NCBI GenBank assembly: GCA_900314365.1
Contig: OMVH01000206.1
Location: 1-15,363 of the forward strand
Source of the DNA: an uncultured Prevotella sp.
Lineage (GTDB): Bacteria; Bacteroidota; Bacteroidia; Bacteroidales; Bacteroidaceae
Length of the DNA stretch: 15,363 bases
Direction: 5' to 3'
The notes beneath the pieces are model-generated. The model ran no database searches. It was not told where the DNA came from and was given only the letters and a program-made list of their open reading frames with translations. A program made the translations under genes and the position numbers. Each line of letters starts with the position of its first letter. Positions within the stretch are counted from its first letter, which is position 1. Positions 1-7,590 of this stretch are shown here, piece by piece.

Positions 1-37
1 AGGTTCAGCTATGCCGGAAGTCTTTTTATTTAGCCCA

Positions 38-570
38 TTAGAGTTTTGTGGCCTGCAAGTCCTTATCCGGAGTTTCCGGCAGCTCGCAAGCCTTATCCAT
101 TCTGGAGTCCTCACTGTTCATAAGAGTGTAAGTATATTTCACGTGACATATGATGTTTGCCACGGGCAGATCAGTATCCTACGGTTCTAACTCCAGGTAT
201 ATCGGGATGGACCTGGCGGTGAGTTTTATCCCAAGCCTCCATCAACATGGCGAAGAGTGCCAAACACTTTTGAGTGATGATTTGCTGTCAACGATATTCA
301 ACGGAGCCCTTGACTCAGTATTTCACGTGCAGTGCTGTGGTAGTGGCAGGAGAGTTGTCCCGGTCAGCAGGATTGGCGCGATCGGTAGTGCTTTTGAAGT
401 ACGGCTCTGCATCCGCAGTGCAGACTCCTCATTATTCCATACTCATTCGCCAGGATGTGTGGCCAGCATGAGGAATGATGAATATCTGGCCGTGGATGTC
501 AGAAGCCATTGCTGAAGAGGTAAAAGCGCATTTCTCTGTAAATAATGTCGATTTTACTTTGAAATTTCAT
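38..570 (-). pseudogene. Possible decayed gene, family not recognised
   Basis: Read on the minus strand, this stretch looks like one gene broken by frameshifts and stop codons. An ATG at 570 begins a 23-codon reading ending at a TGA (499-501). An overlapping second frame (509 down to a TAA at 432-434) reads like protein. A third frame runs from 439 to a TAA at 38-40, with internal TGA at 323-325, TGA at 242-244 and TAG at 179-181. Its last 45 codons (178-41) end in an acidic, Pro/Lys-containing tail typical of a real C-terminus. All three internal stops are one G-to-A change from Trp TGG. I cannot name the family. A plus-strand frame of 121 codons (150-515) also happens to be open here, so the whole stretch may simply be non-coding. 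No other gene is visible in 1-676. Confidence 0.3.
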
Positions 571-588
571 TTGTTTGTTCTATTTTTG
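558..588 (+). promoter_or_regulatory. Bacteroidetes-type promoter of the GH127/146 gene
   Basis: TTTG at 558-561, then 19 nt, then TATTTTTG (TAnnTTTG) at 581-588. This fits the Bacteroidetes sigma-ABfr consensus in both boxes and spacing. Initiation would fall near 595, leaving an 80-90 nt leader before the ATGs at 677 and 683. Confidence 0.6.
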
Positions 589-676
589 CAAAACCAATAA
601 CCAACCTAAAGTGTCAACCCTGCATTGCGTTTAGGGAATGTTTGGAGACCGATATTCAATACACCTAATTAATAAT

Positions 677-3067
677 ATGTCTATGAAAGATTTCCTTTGT
701 TTCGTATTTGGAGTCTCATTTTATGTCCTTGCACCAGTTTGTGCAGTGGCACAGTCTCAACCTACTTTTACTTATAATGAGCAGAAAGAGGTAGCTGCGG
801 CAGAAATGGGAGTGGAACGTGTGGCTCCAGGCTTCGTGCCAAGCTTCATAGCTAATGCCCCCAATGCCAATACGACGCTTTGGGTGCAGATAGACCTTGG
901 AAGCAAGCAAAGAATAGATGGCATCAAGGTCTTGCCTAGTTGCGCCATTTGGGGAAAGTATTATGGAGGATTCCCTATGAGATTCTATATCTCTGTGTCC
1001 GATGATGCGTCTTTTAATTCTTCGGTGGTTTATGCTGATTATACATCAGTGGGCGAATATCCCAATCTGGCATTTCCTGACTTCAAAGTGCAGACTTTTG
1101 ATTCTAAGACCTGTGTGGGGCGTTATGTGAGATTCACTGCTACTCAGCTGCGTGACAACCGGCTTGTGTTGCGTCGTATCCGCGTTCTTCAGGACGGAAA
1201 GGACATAGCCAGAGGTTGTGCTGTGACGTGCAGTACGCCAAATAGCGAGAATTTGGCAGAACTGACAGCTCCTGATCGTCCGGGAGGTGAGTATTCGGTT
1301 ACAGATAATCCTTCAAATGTGATTCCGGCCTCTCAATGGAAGGCTCCCAGGCAGCTTGTTGAGACCCCACTGAGAGGAGTCACCCTTCATGACGGTGTTC
1401 TCAAGACCGTGATGGAGAACAACATCTCTTATTTGCTGAATTCGTTTACTTTCGACGAGCTGGTGCGCAATTTCCGCTTGAAAGCAGGCATACCTGTGGA
1501 GCCCTATAATACTAAGTTCGATCGGTTCTGGCTCAAGGAACTGCCTGGCTCGGAGGCCGGACGTTTCCTGATGAGTGCAGGCAACACACTTCGCTGGATG
1601 GAAGATGCGGAGCTCCGTAAGGAGATGAACGACATTATAGATGTCATCGACCAGTGCAAGGAGCCCGACGGTTACTGTATGGCTTTTCCTAAGAGCACCA
1701 TGTTCAAGGGCGAGCGGGGAGCGTATACGCGCAGCTGGGTGTCACAAGGACTGATCGAAGCTGGTTTTGCAGGCAATCAGAAAGCCTTCAGATTACTCCG
1801 TGGATTCTATGATTGGTTCGATCATTGTCCTTTCCTGCCGGAGATGAAACAGCGCTCACTGCAGGGCATACAGGGCATGATACCCATCACGCGTACCTAT
1901 TTCACTCCCGTGGGCAAACCAGAGGACATCCAGACGGCCCAACGTTATTATCAGGAGAATTGGTGGATGGACTCGCTCAGCGCCCATAACCCGAATGCCA
2001 TCTGGCGCTATCCTTATGATCGAGCGCACAACTATCTTGTGACAACCTTTGAGGCTTATATGGATCTTTATCTGGCTACAGGAGCCAGGAAATATCTGGA
2101 TGCAATGGTTGGAGCCTGGGACTTGATGCACGACAACTGGGAATTTCCCGGCGGCTCACTGGCCATCAATGAAGGCGACTTTTTTTACAATCCCCACAGC
2201 CTGTGGCTCAGCAAGGAGTGCGGAGAGCTTTGCGGCAACGCTTTTTGGGTGAGGTTTAACCAGCGTTTCCATCATCTTTTCCCCCAGCAGATGAAGTATG
2301 TTGACGAAATGGAGAAGTCCATCTACAACGTCGTCATCGCCAATCAGGTGGGCAAGGATGGTATCCGCTATTTCGCAAAGCTCAACGGACATAAGGATGG
2401 CCCCCACGGCGTTGCTAATTTTAGGATGAATACTTGTTGCGAGGGACAGGGTGCCCGCATGTACGGAACCCTGCCGGAGTATCTTTATTCTACGGCTTCA
2501 GACGGTGTGTACATTGATATGTATGCCGGCTCTGACTTCAAGTGCAAGCTGGGAAAGGAGTTCAGTCTTACCACAGACACGCAGTTCCCGTACGACGGAA
2601 AAGTGACGATTACCATTACGGGTTCCAGTCCTGTGAAGACCAAGCTTTATCTTCGCATCCCTACTTGGACCCAAGGAGCCGTTGCTGTCAGGGTGAATGG
2701 AAAGACTGTGAGCAAAGGCAAGGCGGGCACATACTGCGTTCTGAACCGTACTTGGAATGCTGGCGATCGCGTGGAATTCACCTTGCCTATGCCAAAGAGA
2801 ACCACCCTTTACACCGGTATGGAGCCGGGTTTTGAGTCGGGGCACTACGCTCTGGAGTGTGGTCCAATCTTGATGGCAGCTGTGCGCACTTCGGGCGAGG
2901 GGGCTATCGAGATACCGGCTTCGCCGCGGAATGTTGCGTCGAAACTCGTTCCGGTGGCGGGCAAACCTCTTCACTTTAAGGTGGAAGGTGCCAATGGCGT
3001 TGAGTACTGGCCGTATTTCGAGATCCAGGAGGAGAACTTCACTTGTTTCCCCAAATTCCTGAAATAG
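677..3067 (+). CDS. Secreted GH127/GH146-family beta-L-arabinofuranosidase with N-terminal discoidin-like domain
   Basis: Predicted to release L-arabinofuranose from arabinan or arabinogalactan side chains, in the periplasm or on the cell surface. Numbering is from the ATG at 677. A hydrophobic signal peptide covers about residues 4-26 and ends in AVAQ. Residues ~40-180 form a beta-rich F5/8-type C (discoidin-like) module with a typical WVQIDLG strand. The (alpha/alpha)6 catalytic domain follows to about 600, and then a beta C-terminal region. Family-defining thiolate/zinc residues are present: Glu517-Leu-Cys519, which I match to the E-x-C zinc ligands and acid/base region of HypBA1, and Cys587-Cys588 in NTCCEGQG, which I match to the nucleophile and zinc-ligand cysteines. 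Three ATGs are in frame (638, 677, 683). Those at 677 or 683 place a short charged n-region next to the signal helix, while 638 adds 13 non-signal residues. GH127 versus GH146 cannot be decided by eye. It lies just upstream of the GH53 gene on the same strand. Confidence 0.85.
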   Translation: MSMKDFLCFVFGVSFYVLAPVCAVAQSQPTFTYNEQKEVAAAEMGVERVAPGFVPSFIANAPNANTTLWVQIDLGSKQRIDGIKVLPSCAIWGKYYGGFPMRFYISVSDDASFNSSVVYADYTSVGEYPNLAFPDFKVQTFDSKTCVGRYVRFTATQLRDNRLVLRRIRVLQDGKDIARGCAVTCSTPNSENLAELTAPDRPGGEYSVTDNPSNVIPASQWKAPRQLVETPLRGVTLHDGVLKTVMENNISYLLNSFTFDELVRNFRLKAGIPVEPYNTKFDRFWLKELPGSEAGRFLMSAGNTLRWMEDAELRKEMNDIIDVIDQCKEPDGYCMAFPKSTMFKGERGAYTRSWVSQGLIEAGFAGNQKAFRLLRGFYDWFDHCPFLPEMKQRSLQGIQGMIPITRTYFTPVGKPEDIQTAQRYYQENWWMDSLSAHNPNAIWRYPYDRAHNYLVTTFEAYMDLYLATGARKYLDAMVGAWDLMHDNWEFPGGSLAINEGDFFYNPHSLWLSKECGELCGNAFWVRFNQRFHHLFPQQMKYVDEMEKSIYNVVIANQVGKDGIRYFAKLNGHKDGPHGVANFRMNTCCEGQGARMYGTLPEYLYSTASDGVYIDMYAGSDFKCKLGKEFSLTTDTQFPYDGKVTITITGSSPVKTKLYLRIPTWTQGAVAVRVNGKTVSKGKAGTYCVLNRTWNAGDRVEFTLPMPKRTTLYTGMEPGFESGHYALECGPILMAAVRTSGEGAIEIPASPRNVASKLVPVAGKPLHFKVEGANGVEYWPYFEIQEENFTCFPKFLK

Positions 3068-3076
3068 CTGGTCCGC

Positions 3077-3122
3077 ACAGGGGCGCACGTTGCGCATGAG
3101 CGAGCGTGCGTCTATCCCCTGT
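3077..3122 (+). terminator. Stem-loop after the GH127/146 gene
   Basis: ACAGGGG (3077-3083) pairs with CCCCTGT (3116-3122). The adjacent CGCACG (3084-3089) pairs with CGTGCG (3105-3110), with a 5-nt bulge TCTAT on one side. It starts 10 nt past the stop codon. There is no clean U-tract, so it may be a 3'-end stabiliser or weak terminator between the two glycosidase genes. Confidence 0.4.
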
Positions 3123-3146
3123 ATGGAAAAGTTGAAGGCCGTTTTC

Positions 3147-3177
3147 TTGGATGTCTCACCCCTTTGCATTACCTTTG
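3147..3177 (+). promoter_or_regulatory. Possible promoter of the GH53 gene
   Basis: TTGG at 3147-3150, 19 nt, then TACCTTTG (TAnnTTTG) at 3170-3177. Transcription would start near 3184, giving a leader of about 125 nt before the GH53 start. It suggests the galactanase can be transcribed independently of the gene upstream. Confidence 0.4.
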
Positions 3178-3308
3178 CTGTGTCCGGAGTTGAAGTCAGA
3201 ACTTGGTTGGCATGGCTGACACATTATGCTTCCACCCTGTAGAAAAGTATAAAACGGTAACGACACTAAAGTGCACTTAACGACATCATCATGTTGCAAG
3301 ATCTCAGT

Positions 3309-4607
3309 ATGACCAAATTGCATGGCTTGCTTATAGCGGCTCTCGCTCTGTTGACAACCACGGCGTTGGCTCAAAAATATGTTGGAGGCGACATCTCCTG
3401 CCTGCCAATCTATGAGAAAGCTAATGCTGTTTATAAAACCTACGACGGTACCGTCGTTCCCGACCTTGTTGTTTATAGCAAACAAGTCGGTATGAATGCC
3501 ATGCGCGTGAGGCTTTTTGTCAACCCTACCGGTCAGACAACCAACAGCTCATCGCCCTATGCATGGACTGCCGATAGCAATGTCTGTCAGAATCTTGAAT
3601 GGGTGAAGAATCTCGGCAAGCGCATTAAGAATGCCGGTATGAAGTTCATGCTCGACCTCCATTATTCCGACACATGGGCCGACCCGGGCAAGCAGTGGAC
3701 ACCCGAGGCATGGGCTTCGCTTGATGATGCTGCTTTGGCTGACACTGTCTACAGTTATACCCGTAGAGTGCTCGCCGAGTTGAGTGCTGCCGGTGCTGAG
3801 CCCGACTTCGTACAGACCGGCAACGAAATCTCTTACGGCATGTTGTGGGGACGTCCCGGTGCTTCGCTCCTACAGTGCTGGCCCTCGTCGCCGACAGCCA
3901 ACTGGGATCGCTTTGCCATCCTTTTGAATAAGGCAGTGAAGGCCGTGCGCGACGGCAGTCCGAAGGCCAAGGTCATTCTCCATGTGGAACGTGTCTCGGC
4001 CAATACCAGTCTTCAGGGTGACAATGCCAACTATGCTGCACTGAAGAACTTCTTTAGTAAGATGAACGATTATGGTATTAGCTACGACATCATCGGTCTA
4101 AGTTATTACCCCTATTTTCATGGTGCGCTCAGCGATTTGGAAGGGGCCATCCGCGTTCTTGAGACCGACTGTCCCGAAAAGCAAGTCATGGTTGTCGAGA
4201 CGGGCTATCCTTATGCTTGGGCCGTGGGCAGCAGCAGCTATGACGCTTCCGGTACCTGGGCCTACAGTGATGAAGGGCAGAAAGCTTTTGCCGACTCACT
4301 CGTAACGATGTTAGGTAGGCACAATAATGTGAATGGACTTTTCTGGTGGTGGATGGAATACAATGCCTACGGTGCCGGACTTGAAGGCTGGTACAACGCT
4401 CCCCTCTTTGACAGTCGAACGGGTTGTGCCACGTCAGCCTTTTACGAGCTGGCGAAGTTTGCACAAAATTCCACAGGTATTGTTGCTATGAAGGCAAGTC
4501 CTGCTTCTGACTCCAGACACTATTACGATGTGTCCGGACGTGTCATCAGCGGTCCCCGCGGACTCTACATTCATGAGGGGAAAATGCGTGTGGTTCCTAT
4601 TCGCTGA
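3309..4607 (+). CDS. Secreted GH53 arabinogalactan endo-beta-1,4-galactanase
   Basis: Cuts internal beta-1,4-galactosyl bonds of type I arabinogalactan or pectic galactan, outside the cytoplasm. Numbering is from the ATG at 3309. MTKLHGLLIAALALL...ALAQ (residues 1-22) is a clear signal peptide. An in-frame ATG at 3291 would only lengthen the n-region by six residues. The mature protein opens with the family-typical VGGDIS. The TIM barrel carries the acid/base Glu173 in TGNEISYG and the nucleophile Glu297 in VVETGYPYAW. The aromatic FWWWMEYN segment fits the end of the barrel. At 432 aa the protein is of ordinary single-domain size. The last ~35 residues (YYDVSGR, then GLYIHEGK) resemble the short C-terminal tails common on exported Prevotella proteins. 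It follows the GH127/146 gene in the same direction. Downstream, a weak CCTTT/AAAGG hairpin (4685-4695) followed by GCTTTGTTTT may end transcription. Confidence 0.93.
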   Translation: MTKLHGLLIAALALLTTTALAQKYVGGDISCLPIYEKANAVYKTYDGTVVPDLVVYSKQVGMNAMRVRLFVNPTGQTTNSSSPYAWTADSNVCQNLEWVKNLGKRIKNAGMKFMLDLHYSDTWADPGKQWTPEAWASLDDAALADTVYSYTRRVLAELSAAGAEPDFVQTGNEISYGMLWGRPGASLLQCWPSSPTANWDRFAILLNKAVKAVRDGSPKAKVILHVERVSANTSLQGDNANYAALKNFFSKMNDYGISYDIIGLSYYPYFHGALSDLEGAIRVLETDCPEKQVMVVETGYPYAWAVGSSSYDASGTWAYSDEGQKAFADSLVTMLGRHNNVNGLFWWWMEYNAYGAGLEGWYNAPLFDSRTGCATSAFYELAKFAQNSTGIVAMKASPASDSRHYYDVSGRVISGPRGLYIHEGKMRVVPIR

Positions 4608-4703
4608 CTCTGTGGGATAGGTTCTCAATAAAGGATAACGATATGGAATATTGGCGAAATAAGAGTATGTGGAATCTTTAGGGGCCTTTGAAAGGTGCTT
4701 TGT

Positions 4704-4748
4704 TTTAAAATAAGAAAGCCAACTGGTTGATGTCATACCAGTTGGCTT
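4704..4748 (-). terminator. Rho-independent terminator of the tRNA-Arg gene
   Basis: A perfect 12-bp inverted repeat, AAGCCAACTGGT (4716-4727) and ACCAGTTGGCTT (4737-4748), encloses a 9-nt loop. Read on the minus strand it is followed by TTTCTTATTTT (4705-4715), the expected U-rich tail. It lies 7 nt beyond the tRNA 3' end. There is no T-run on the plus-strand side, so it acts mainly leftward. Confidence 0.8.
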
Positions 4749-4755
4749 CCGTAAG

Positions 4756-4829
4756 TGATCCCGTTGGGATTCAAACCCAAGACCTTCAGAACCGGAATCT
4801 GACGCTCTATTCAGCTAAGCTACGGGACC
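4756..4829 (-). tRNA. tRNA-Arg (anticodon CCG)
   Basis: A full cloverleaf can be folded on the minus strand. The acceptor stem is GGTCCCG/CGGGATC with one G-U pair, the D-arm is GCTT...GAGC, the anticodon stem is TCAGA/TCTGA, and the T-stem is TTGGG/CCCAA around loop TTTGAAT. The 7-nt anticodon loop TTCCGGT puts CCG at 4793-4795, which reads the CGG arginine codon. The discriminator base is A. The 3' CCA is not encoded (the genomic bases are CTT), so it must be added by nucleotidyltransferase. It is 74 nt long and divergent from asnA. Confidence 0.95.
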
Positions 4830-4986
4830 TTTGTTTGAAAAGATGCTGCAAAAGTATCAAAAAATCCTCAAACATCAAAGACTATTGCAGCTTATTTTTG
4901 TCGGGCTCTCTCTAAAGAAGTTAAAAGAGGAGAAAAAGTCGTATCGTGGAGAAAGATAAAAGCTGTTTTAGAGTGCTGAATGGCTT

Positions 4987-5002
4987 TAATTTTGTAACTT
5001 TG
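4987..5002 (+). promoter_or_regulatory. asnA promoter (two overlapping TAnnTTTG boxes)
   Basis: TAATTTTG (4987-4994) abuts TAACTTTG (4995-5002), each matching the Bacteroidetes -7 consensus. No well-spaced -33 TTTG is visible. Initiation near 5009 would lie downstream of the ATG at 4946, so the 29 extra codons from that ATG would not be translated and the gene should start at 5033. The same 16 bases occur upstream of the GH2 gene. Confidence 0.5.
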
Positions 5003-5032
5003 CCGACTAAACAACAAGTAAATTCTTTAGAA

Positions 5033-6070
5033 ATGAGCAAATTGATACGTCCCCTCAACTATCGGGCGCTGTTGTCACCCAAACAGACAGAGCAAGGCAT
5101 CAAGGTGATAAAGGACTTTTTCCAGCAGAATCTCTCTACGGAGCTACGACTCAGCCGGGTCACGGCTCCTTTGTTCGTGCTGAAAGGACTTGGCATCAAC
5201 GACGACCTTAATGGGGTGGAGCGGCCGGTGACTTTTCCTATCAAGGACTTGAATGAGGCGCAGGCTGAGGTTGTTCACTCTCTGGCTAAGTGGAAGCGTC
5301 TGACGTTGGCAGAGTATGGCATCAAGCCTGGCTACGGTATCTATACCGATATGAATGCCATCAGGGCCGACGAGGAACTTGATAATCTGCATTCACTCTA
5401 CGTCGATCAGTGGGACTGGGAAGCCGTCATCACACGCGAGGAACGTTCTTTGGCTTATCTCAAAGATGTTGTGGCGCGTATCTATTCAGCGGTTCTGCGT
5501 ACTGAATATCTCACGTGCGAGACTTATGACCAGATAAAACCCTTCTTGCCGAGAAGCATTCATTTTATTCATGCTGAAGACCTTCTGCAACGTTATCCCA
5601 ACCTCTCACCGCGTGAACGTGAGGATGCTGCCTGCCGTGAGTGGGGCGCTGTTTTCATTATCGGCATTGGCGGAAGGCTGAGCAATGGGGAGAAACACGA
5701 TGGCCGTGCTCCTGATTATGACGACTGGTCAACAGTGGCTGAAAATGGGAAGCCGGGACTTAATGGTGACATCCTTATTTGGTATCCCGTACTTGGCAGG
5801 TCCGTGGAGCTGTCCTCGATGGGCATTCGTGTAGATAAGCAAGCTCTTCTGCGCCAGCTCAAGCTTGAGGGTGAAGAGGACCGTGAAAAGTTGTATTTCC
5901 ATCGCCGTCTGCTCGAAGGCAGCTTGCCGTTGAGCATCGGGGGCGGCATCGGGCAGAGCAGACTTTGTATGGTGCTTTTGCACAAGGCTCATGTAGGCGA
6001 GATTCAGGCGAGTATTTGGCCGGAGGACATGCGGAGAGAGTGCAAGCAGCTCGGTATGCCTCTCATCTGA
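5033..6070 (+). CDS. asnA: Aspartate-ammonia ligase (asparagine synthetase A)
   Basis: Cytosolic enzyme making L-asparagine from L-aspartate, ammonia and ATP through an aspartyl-AMP intermediate. It belongs to the class II aminoacyl-tRNA-synthetase-like fold. At 345 aa from the ATG at 5033 it is close to the usual 330-345 aa. Family motifs appear in order: VVHSLAKWKR, YVDQWDWE, FLPRSIHFIHAEDLL, GIGGRLS, the Asp-rich APDYDDWS, GLNGDI, ELSSMGIRV, and GGGIGQSRL near the C-terminus (class II motif 3-like, ATP binding). The N-terminus from 5033 (MSKLIRPLNYR) is a plausible native start, and the promoter boxes just before it exclude the upstream ATG at 4946. It is divergent from tRNA-Arg and is followed after 57 nt by the BSP-type peptidase, with no obvious promoter between them. 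Confidence 0.96.
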   Translation: MSKLIRPLNYRALLSPKQTEQGIKVIKDFFQQNLSTELRLSRVTAPLFVLKGLGINDDLNGVERPVTFPIKDLNEAQAEVVHSLAKWKRLTLAEYGIKPGYGIYTDMNAIRADEELDNLHSLYVDQWDWEAVITREERSLAYLKDVVARIYSAVLRTEYLTCETYDQIKPFLPRSIHFIHAEDLLQRYPNLSPREREDAACREWGAVFIIGIGGRLSNGEKHDGRAPDYDDWSTVAENGKPGLNGDILIWYPVLGRSVELSSMGIRVDKQALLRQLKLEGEEDREKLYFHRRLLEGSLPLSIGGGIGQSRLCMVLLHKAHVGEIQASIWPEDMRRECKQLGMPLI

Positions 6071-6127
6071 TGAGGTGTAGACTGTATCCATCTTGAACCA
6101 TCTTTAAAGTTACAATATTAAACCAAC

Positions 6128-7030
6128 ATGTATTTACAAAGACTTAACCGGGTCGTCGGAGCTTTAGGGTCTGGGCGGCCTGCAAGGCACTTGTTGCTGC
6201 TAAGGCTGTGCCTCATTACTTATGTCCTTCTTGCTTCTGGCTTTGGTTTTTCAGTCAAGGCACAGAGTGCTCAAAGTTCAGCAAAAGCGACCATAGCGAG
6301 CCGTATGTCGACAGTCTTGACAAAACGCGACCGACAGTGGAATGCTCATCTTGGCGATATCCGTTTCGTAGATCGCAATCCGGAGAGTAAAGGCTCACAA
6401 ATCTACCATGCCCTCATCCCTGATCCCGAGGCTTATATCCGCAGTGTGGCGAGGGAAGTGATGAAGCAACTCTATTTCTCTCCTAAGGACAGTATTCCGA
6501 TGTGCCTTGATCTTACTTATGTTTTGAAGAACGACAAGGGTATCTCTGCCAAGAGTGGCGGCGGTGGCCATGTGAGTATCTTCTACAGCACCAACTGGGT
6601 GGCTCGCTCTTTCGGCCGTGGCGATACGGCTGCTGTCGACTTCGAGACCCGTGGAGTCCTGCTCCACGAACTTACTCACGCCTTTCAACTCGAACCTCAG
6701 GGCATCGGTCACTATGGAGGCCCCAACCCTGCTTTCTGGGAGCTCGTTGAGGGAATGGCTGATGCTGTGAGGGTGGCTGCTGGCGGATTTCATGGCGAGA
6801 AAGACCGGCCTAAGGGCGGAAGTGTCCATAAAGGCTATCGTTACGTGGGCTATTTCCTCAACTGGGTAAAGGACCATAAGGATAAGGACTTCATTCGTAA
6901 GATGAACCGCTCGTGTTTGAAGGTGGTGCCTTGGTCGTGGGACGGAGCCGTGAGATATGCGCTTGGGAAACGTTACACCCTTGACAGCCTGTGGCATGAG
7001 TACCAGGTGGCAGTAGGAGATGTGCAATGA
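6128..7030 (+). CDS. Secreted BSP-family (plant basic secretory protein-like) metallopeptidase
   Basis: A predicted exported zinc peptidase of the basic secretory protein family (Pfam 'Peptidase of plants and bacteria'). Substrates of bacterial members are largely unknown. The N-terminus has a long basic n-region (residues 1-20) before a hydrophobic helix (~21-40), ending SVKAQ at 43-47, which fits a signal peptide or membrane anchor. The zinc-binding motif HELTHAFQ has ligands His180 and His184 and catalytic Glu181. A conserved GIGHYGG follows, with His195 the likely third ligand, and then EGMADAVR (208-215). At 300 aa it fits a single-domain member. It lies 57 nt after asnA and may be read from the same transcript. 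Nothing in the sequence links it functionally to asparagine synthesis. Confidence 0.85.
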   Translation: MYLQRLNRVVGALGSGRPARHLLLLRLCLITYVLLASGFGFSVKAQSAQSSAKATIASRMSTVLTKRDRQWNAHLGDIRFVDRNPESKGSQIYHALIPDPEAYIRSVAREVMKQLYFSPKDSIPMCLDLTYVLKNDKGISAKSGGGGHVSIFYSTNWVARSFGRGDTAAVDFETRGVLLHELTHAFQLEPQGIGHYGGPNPAFWELVEGMADAVRVAAGGFHGEKDRPKGGSVHKGYRYVGYFLNWVKDHKDKDFIRKMNRSCLKVVPWSWDGAVRYALGKRYTLDSLWHEYQVAVGDVQ

Positions 7031-7073
7031 TGGAGGCCTTATGAGTGTAGGGGGCTGTTTTTCCTTCGTTTTG

Positions 7074-7104
7074 TTGCGGGGTTGACGTGTTTTGTGTATC
7101 TTTG
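7074..7104 (+). promoter_or_regulatory. Promoter of the doxX-like gene
   Basis: TTG (7074-7076), 20 nt, then TATCTTTG (TAnnTTTG, 7097-7104) matches the Bacteroidetes consensus. The start point near 7111 is downstream of the ATG at 7092 but upstream of the ATG at 7149. This supports the shorter protein. Confidence 0.6.
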
Positions 7105-7148
7105 TAGCCGAATACATATATATATTATTAATTTTATCACATAAGACA

Positions 7149-7571
7149 ATGAAATTACAAAAAGATTTCCTTCGCGACAATGATTTGGGATTGTTGCTGC
7201 TTCGCCTCACTTTAGGTGTGCTCATGCTCTTCCACGGTATACATAAGTTGATAGCAGGTGTTGGCTTCATTGGCGGCATGCTTGCCGGTATAGGCCTTCC
7301 TGAATGGATAGCCTACGGCTCTCTGCTTGGAGAGGTTGTAGCCTCTGTCATGCTCATCCTTGGACTTTGGACACGTGCTGCAGCAGTAGTCTTTGCCGGC
7401 AATATGGCCGTGGCCATCCTTATGGCGCATTTAGGACAACTGTTCTCCGTTGACCCAATGACCGGTGGCTGGATGCCGGAGCTTCCCATGCTCTACCTCA
7501 TGGGGGCCGTGGTGCTCTTCTTTACTGGTGGAGGCCGCTACGCACTCACTAAAAACAGTGTTGCCGACTGA
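7149..7571 (+). CDS. DoxX-family integral membrane protein
   Basis: A small inner-membrane protein of the DoxX/DUF417-like family. Family members are linked to redox or thiol stress, but their biochemical role is not settled. The 140-residue product from the ATG at 7149 has four hydrophobic segments, roughly residues 13-33, 47-69, 73-93 and 108-128. It has the family pattern of an N-terminal LLLLRLTLGVLMLFHGIHKL helix, and a Gly-rich GLWTRAAAV loop between helices 2 and 3. The longer frame from 7092 would start with an isoleucine-rich leader that overlaps the promoter box, so I reject it. It is followed by a strong stem-loop at 7591-7623. Confidence 0.85.
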   Translation: MKLQKDFLRDNDLGLLLLRLTLGVLMLFHGIHKLIAGVGFIGGMLAGIGLPEWIAYGSLLGEVVASVMLILGLWTRAAAVVFAGNMAVAILMAHLGQLFSVDPMTGGWMPELPMLYLMGAVVLFFTGGGRYALTKNSVAD

Positions 7572-7590
7572 GTTTTTTATCCTTTTACAG

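Noticed and set aside
150..515. Plus-strand open frame of 121 codons
   Set aside because: No recognisable family, domain or promoter, and a Cys/Ser/Arg-heavy composition. A minus-strand relic explains the stretch at least as well.
2498..3169. Minus-strand open frame of 223 codons inside the GH127/146 gene
   Set aside because: Antisense shadow of a well-supported gene with low-likelihood composition.
4727..4915. Small plus-strand open frame across the tRNA
   Set aside because: It covers the tRNA and its terminator in antisense and has no coding character.
4946..5032. Upstream start for asnA adding 29 residues
   Set aside because: The promoter boxes at 4987-5002 lie within this extension, and AsnA proteins do not have it.
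7092..7148. Upstream start for the doxX-like gene
   Set aside because: It overlaps the -7 box at 7097-7104, so it would lie before the transcription start.
6395..7279. Minus-strand open frame of 294 codons
   Set aside because: Overlaps the BSP peptidase, the promoter and the DoxX start in antisense. It has a patchy, basic composition and no family signal.
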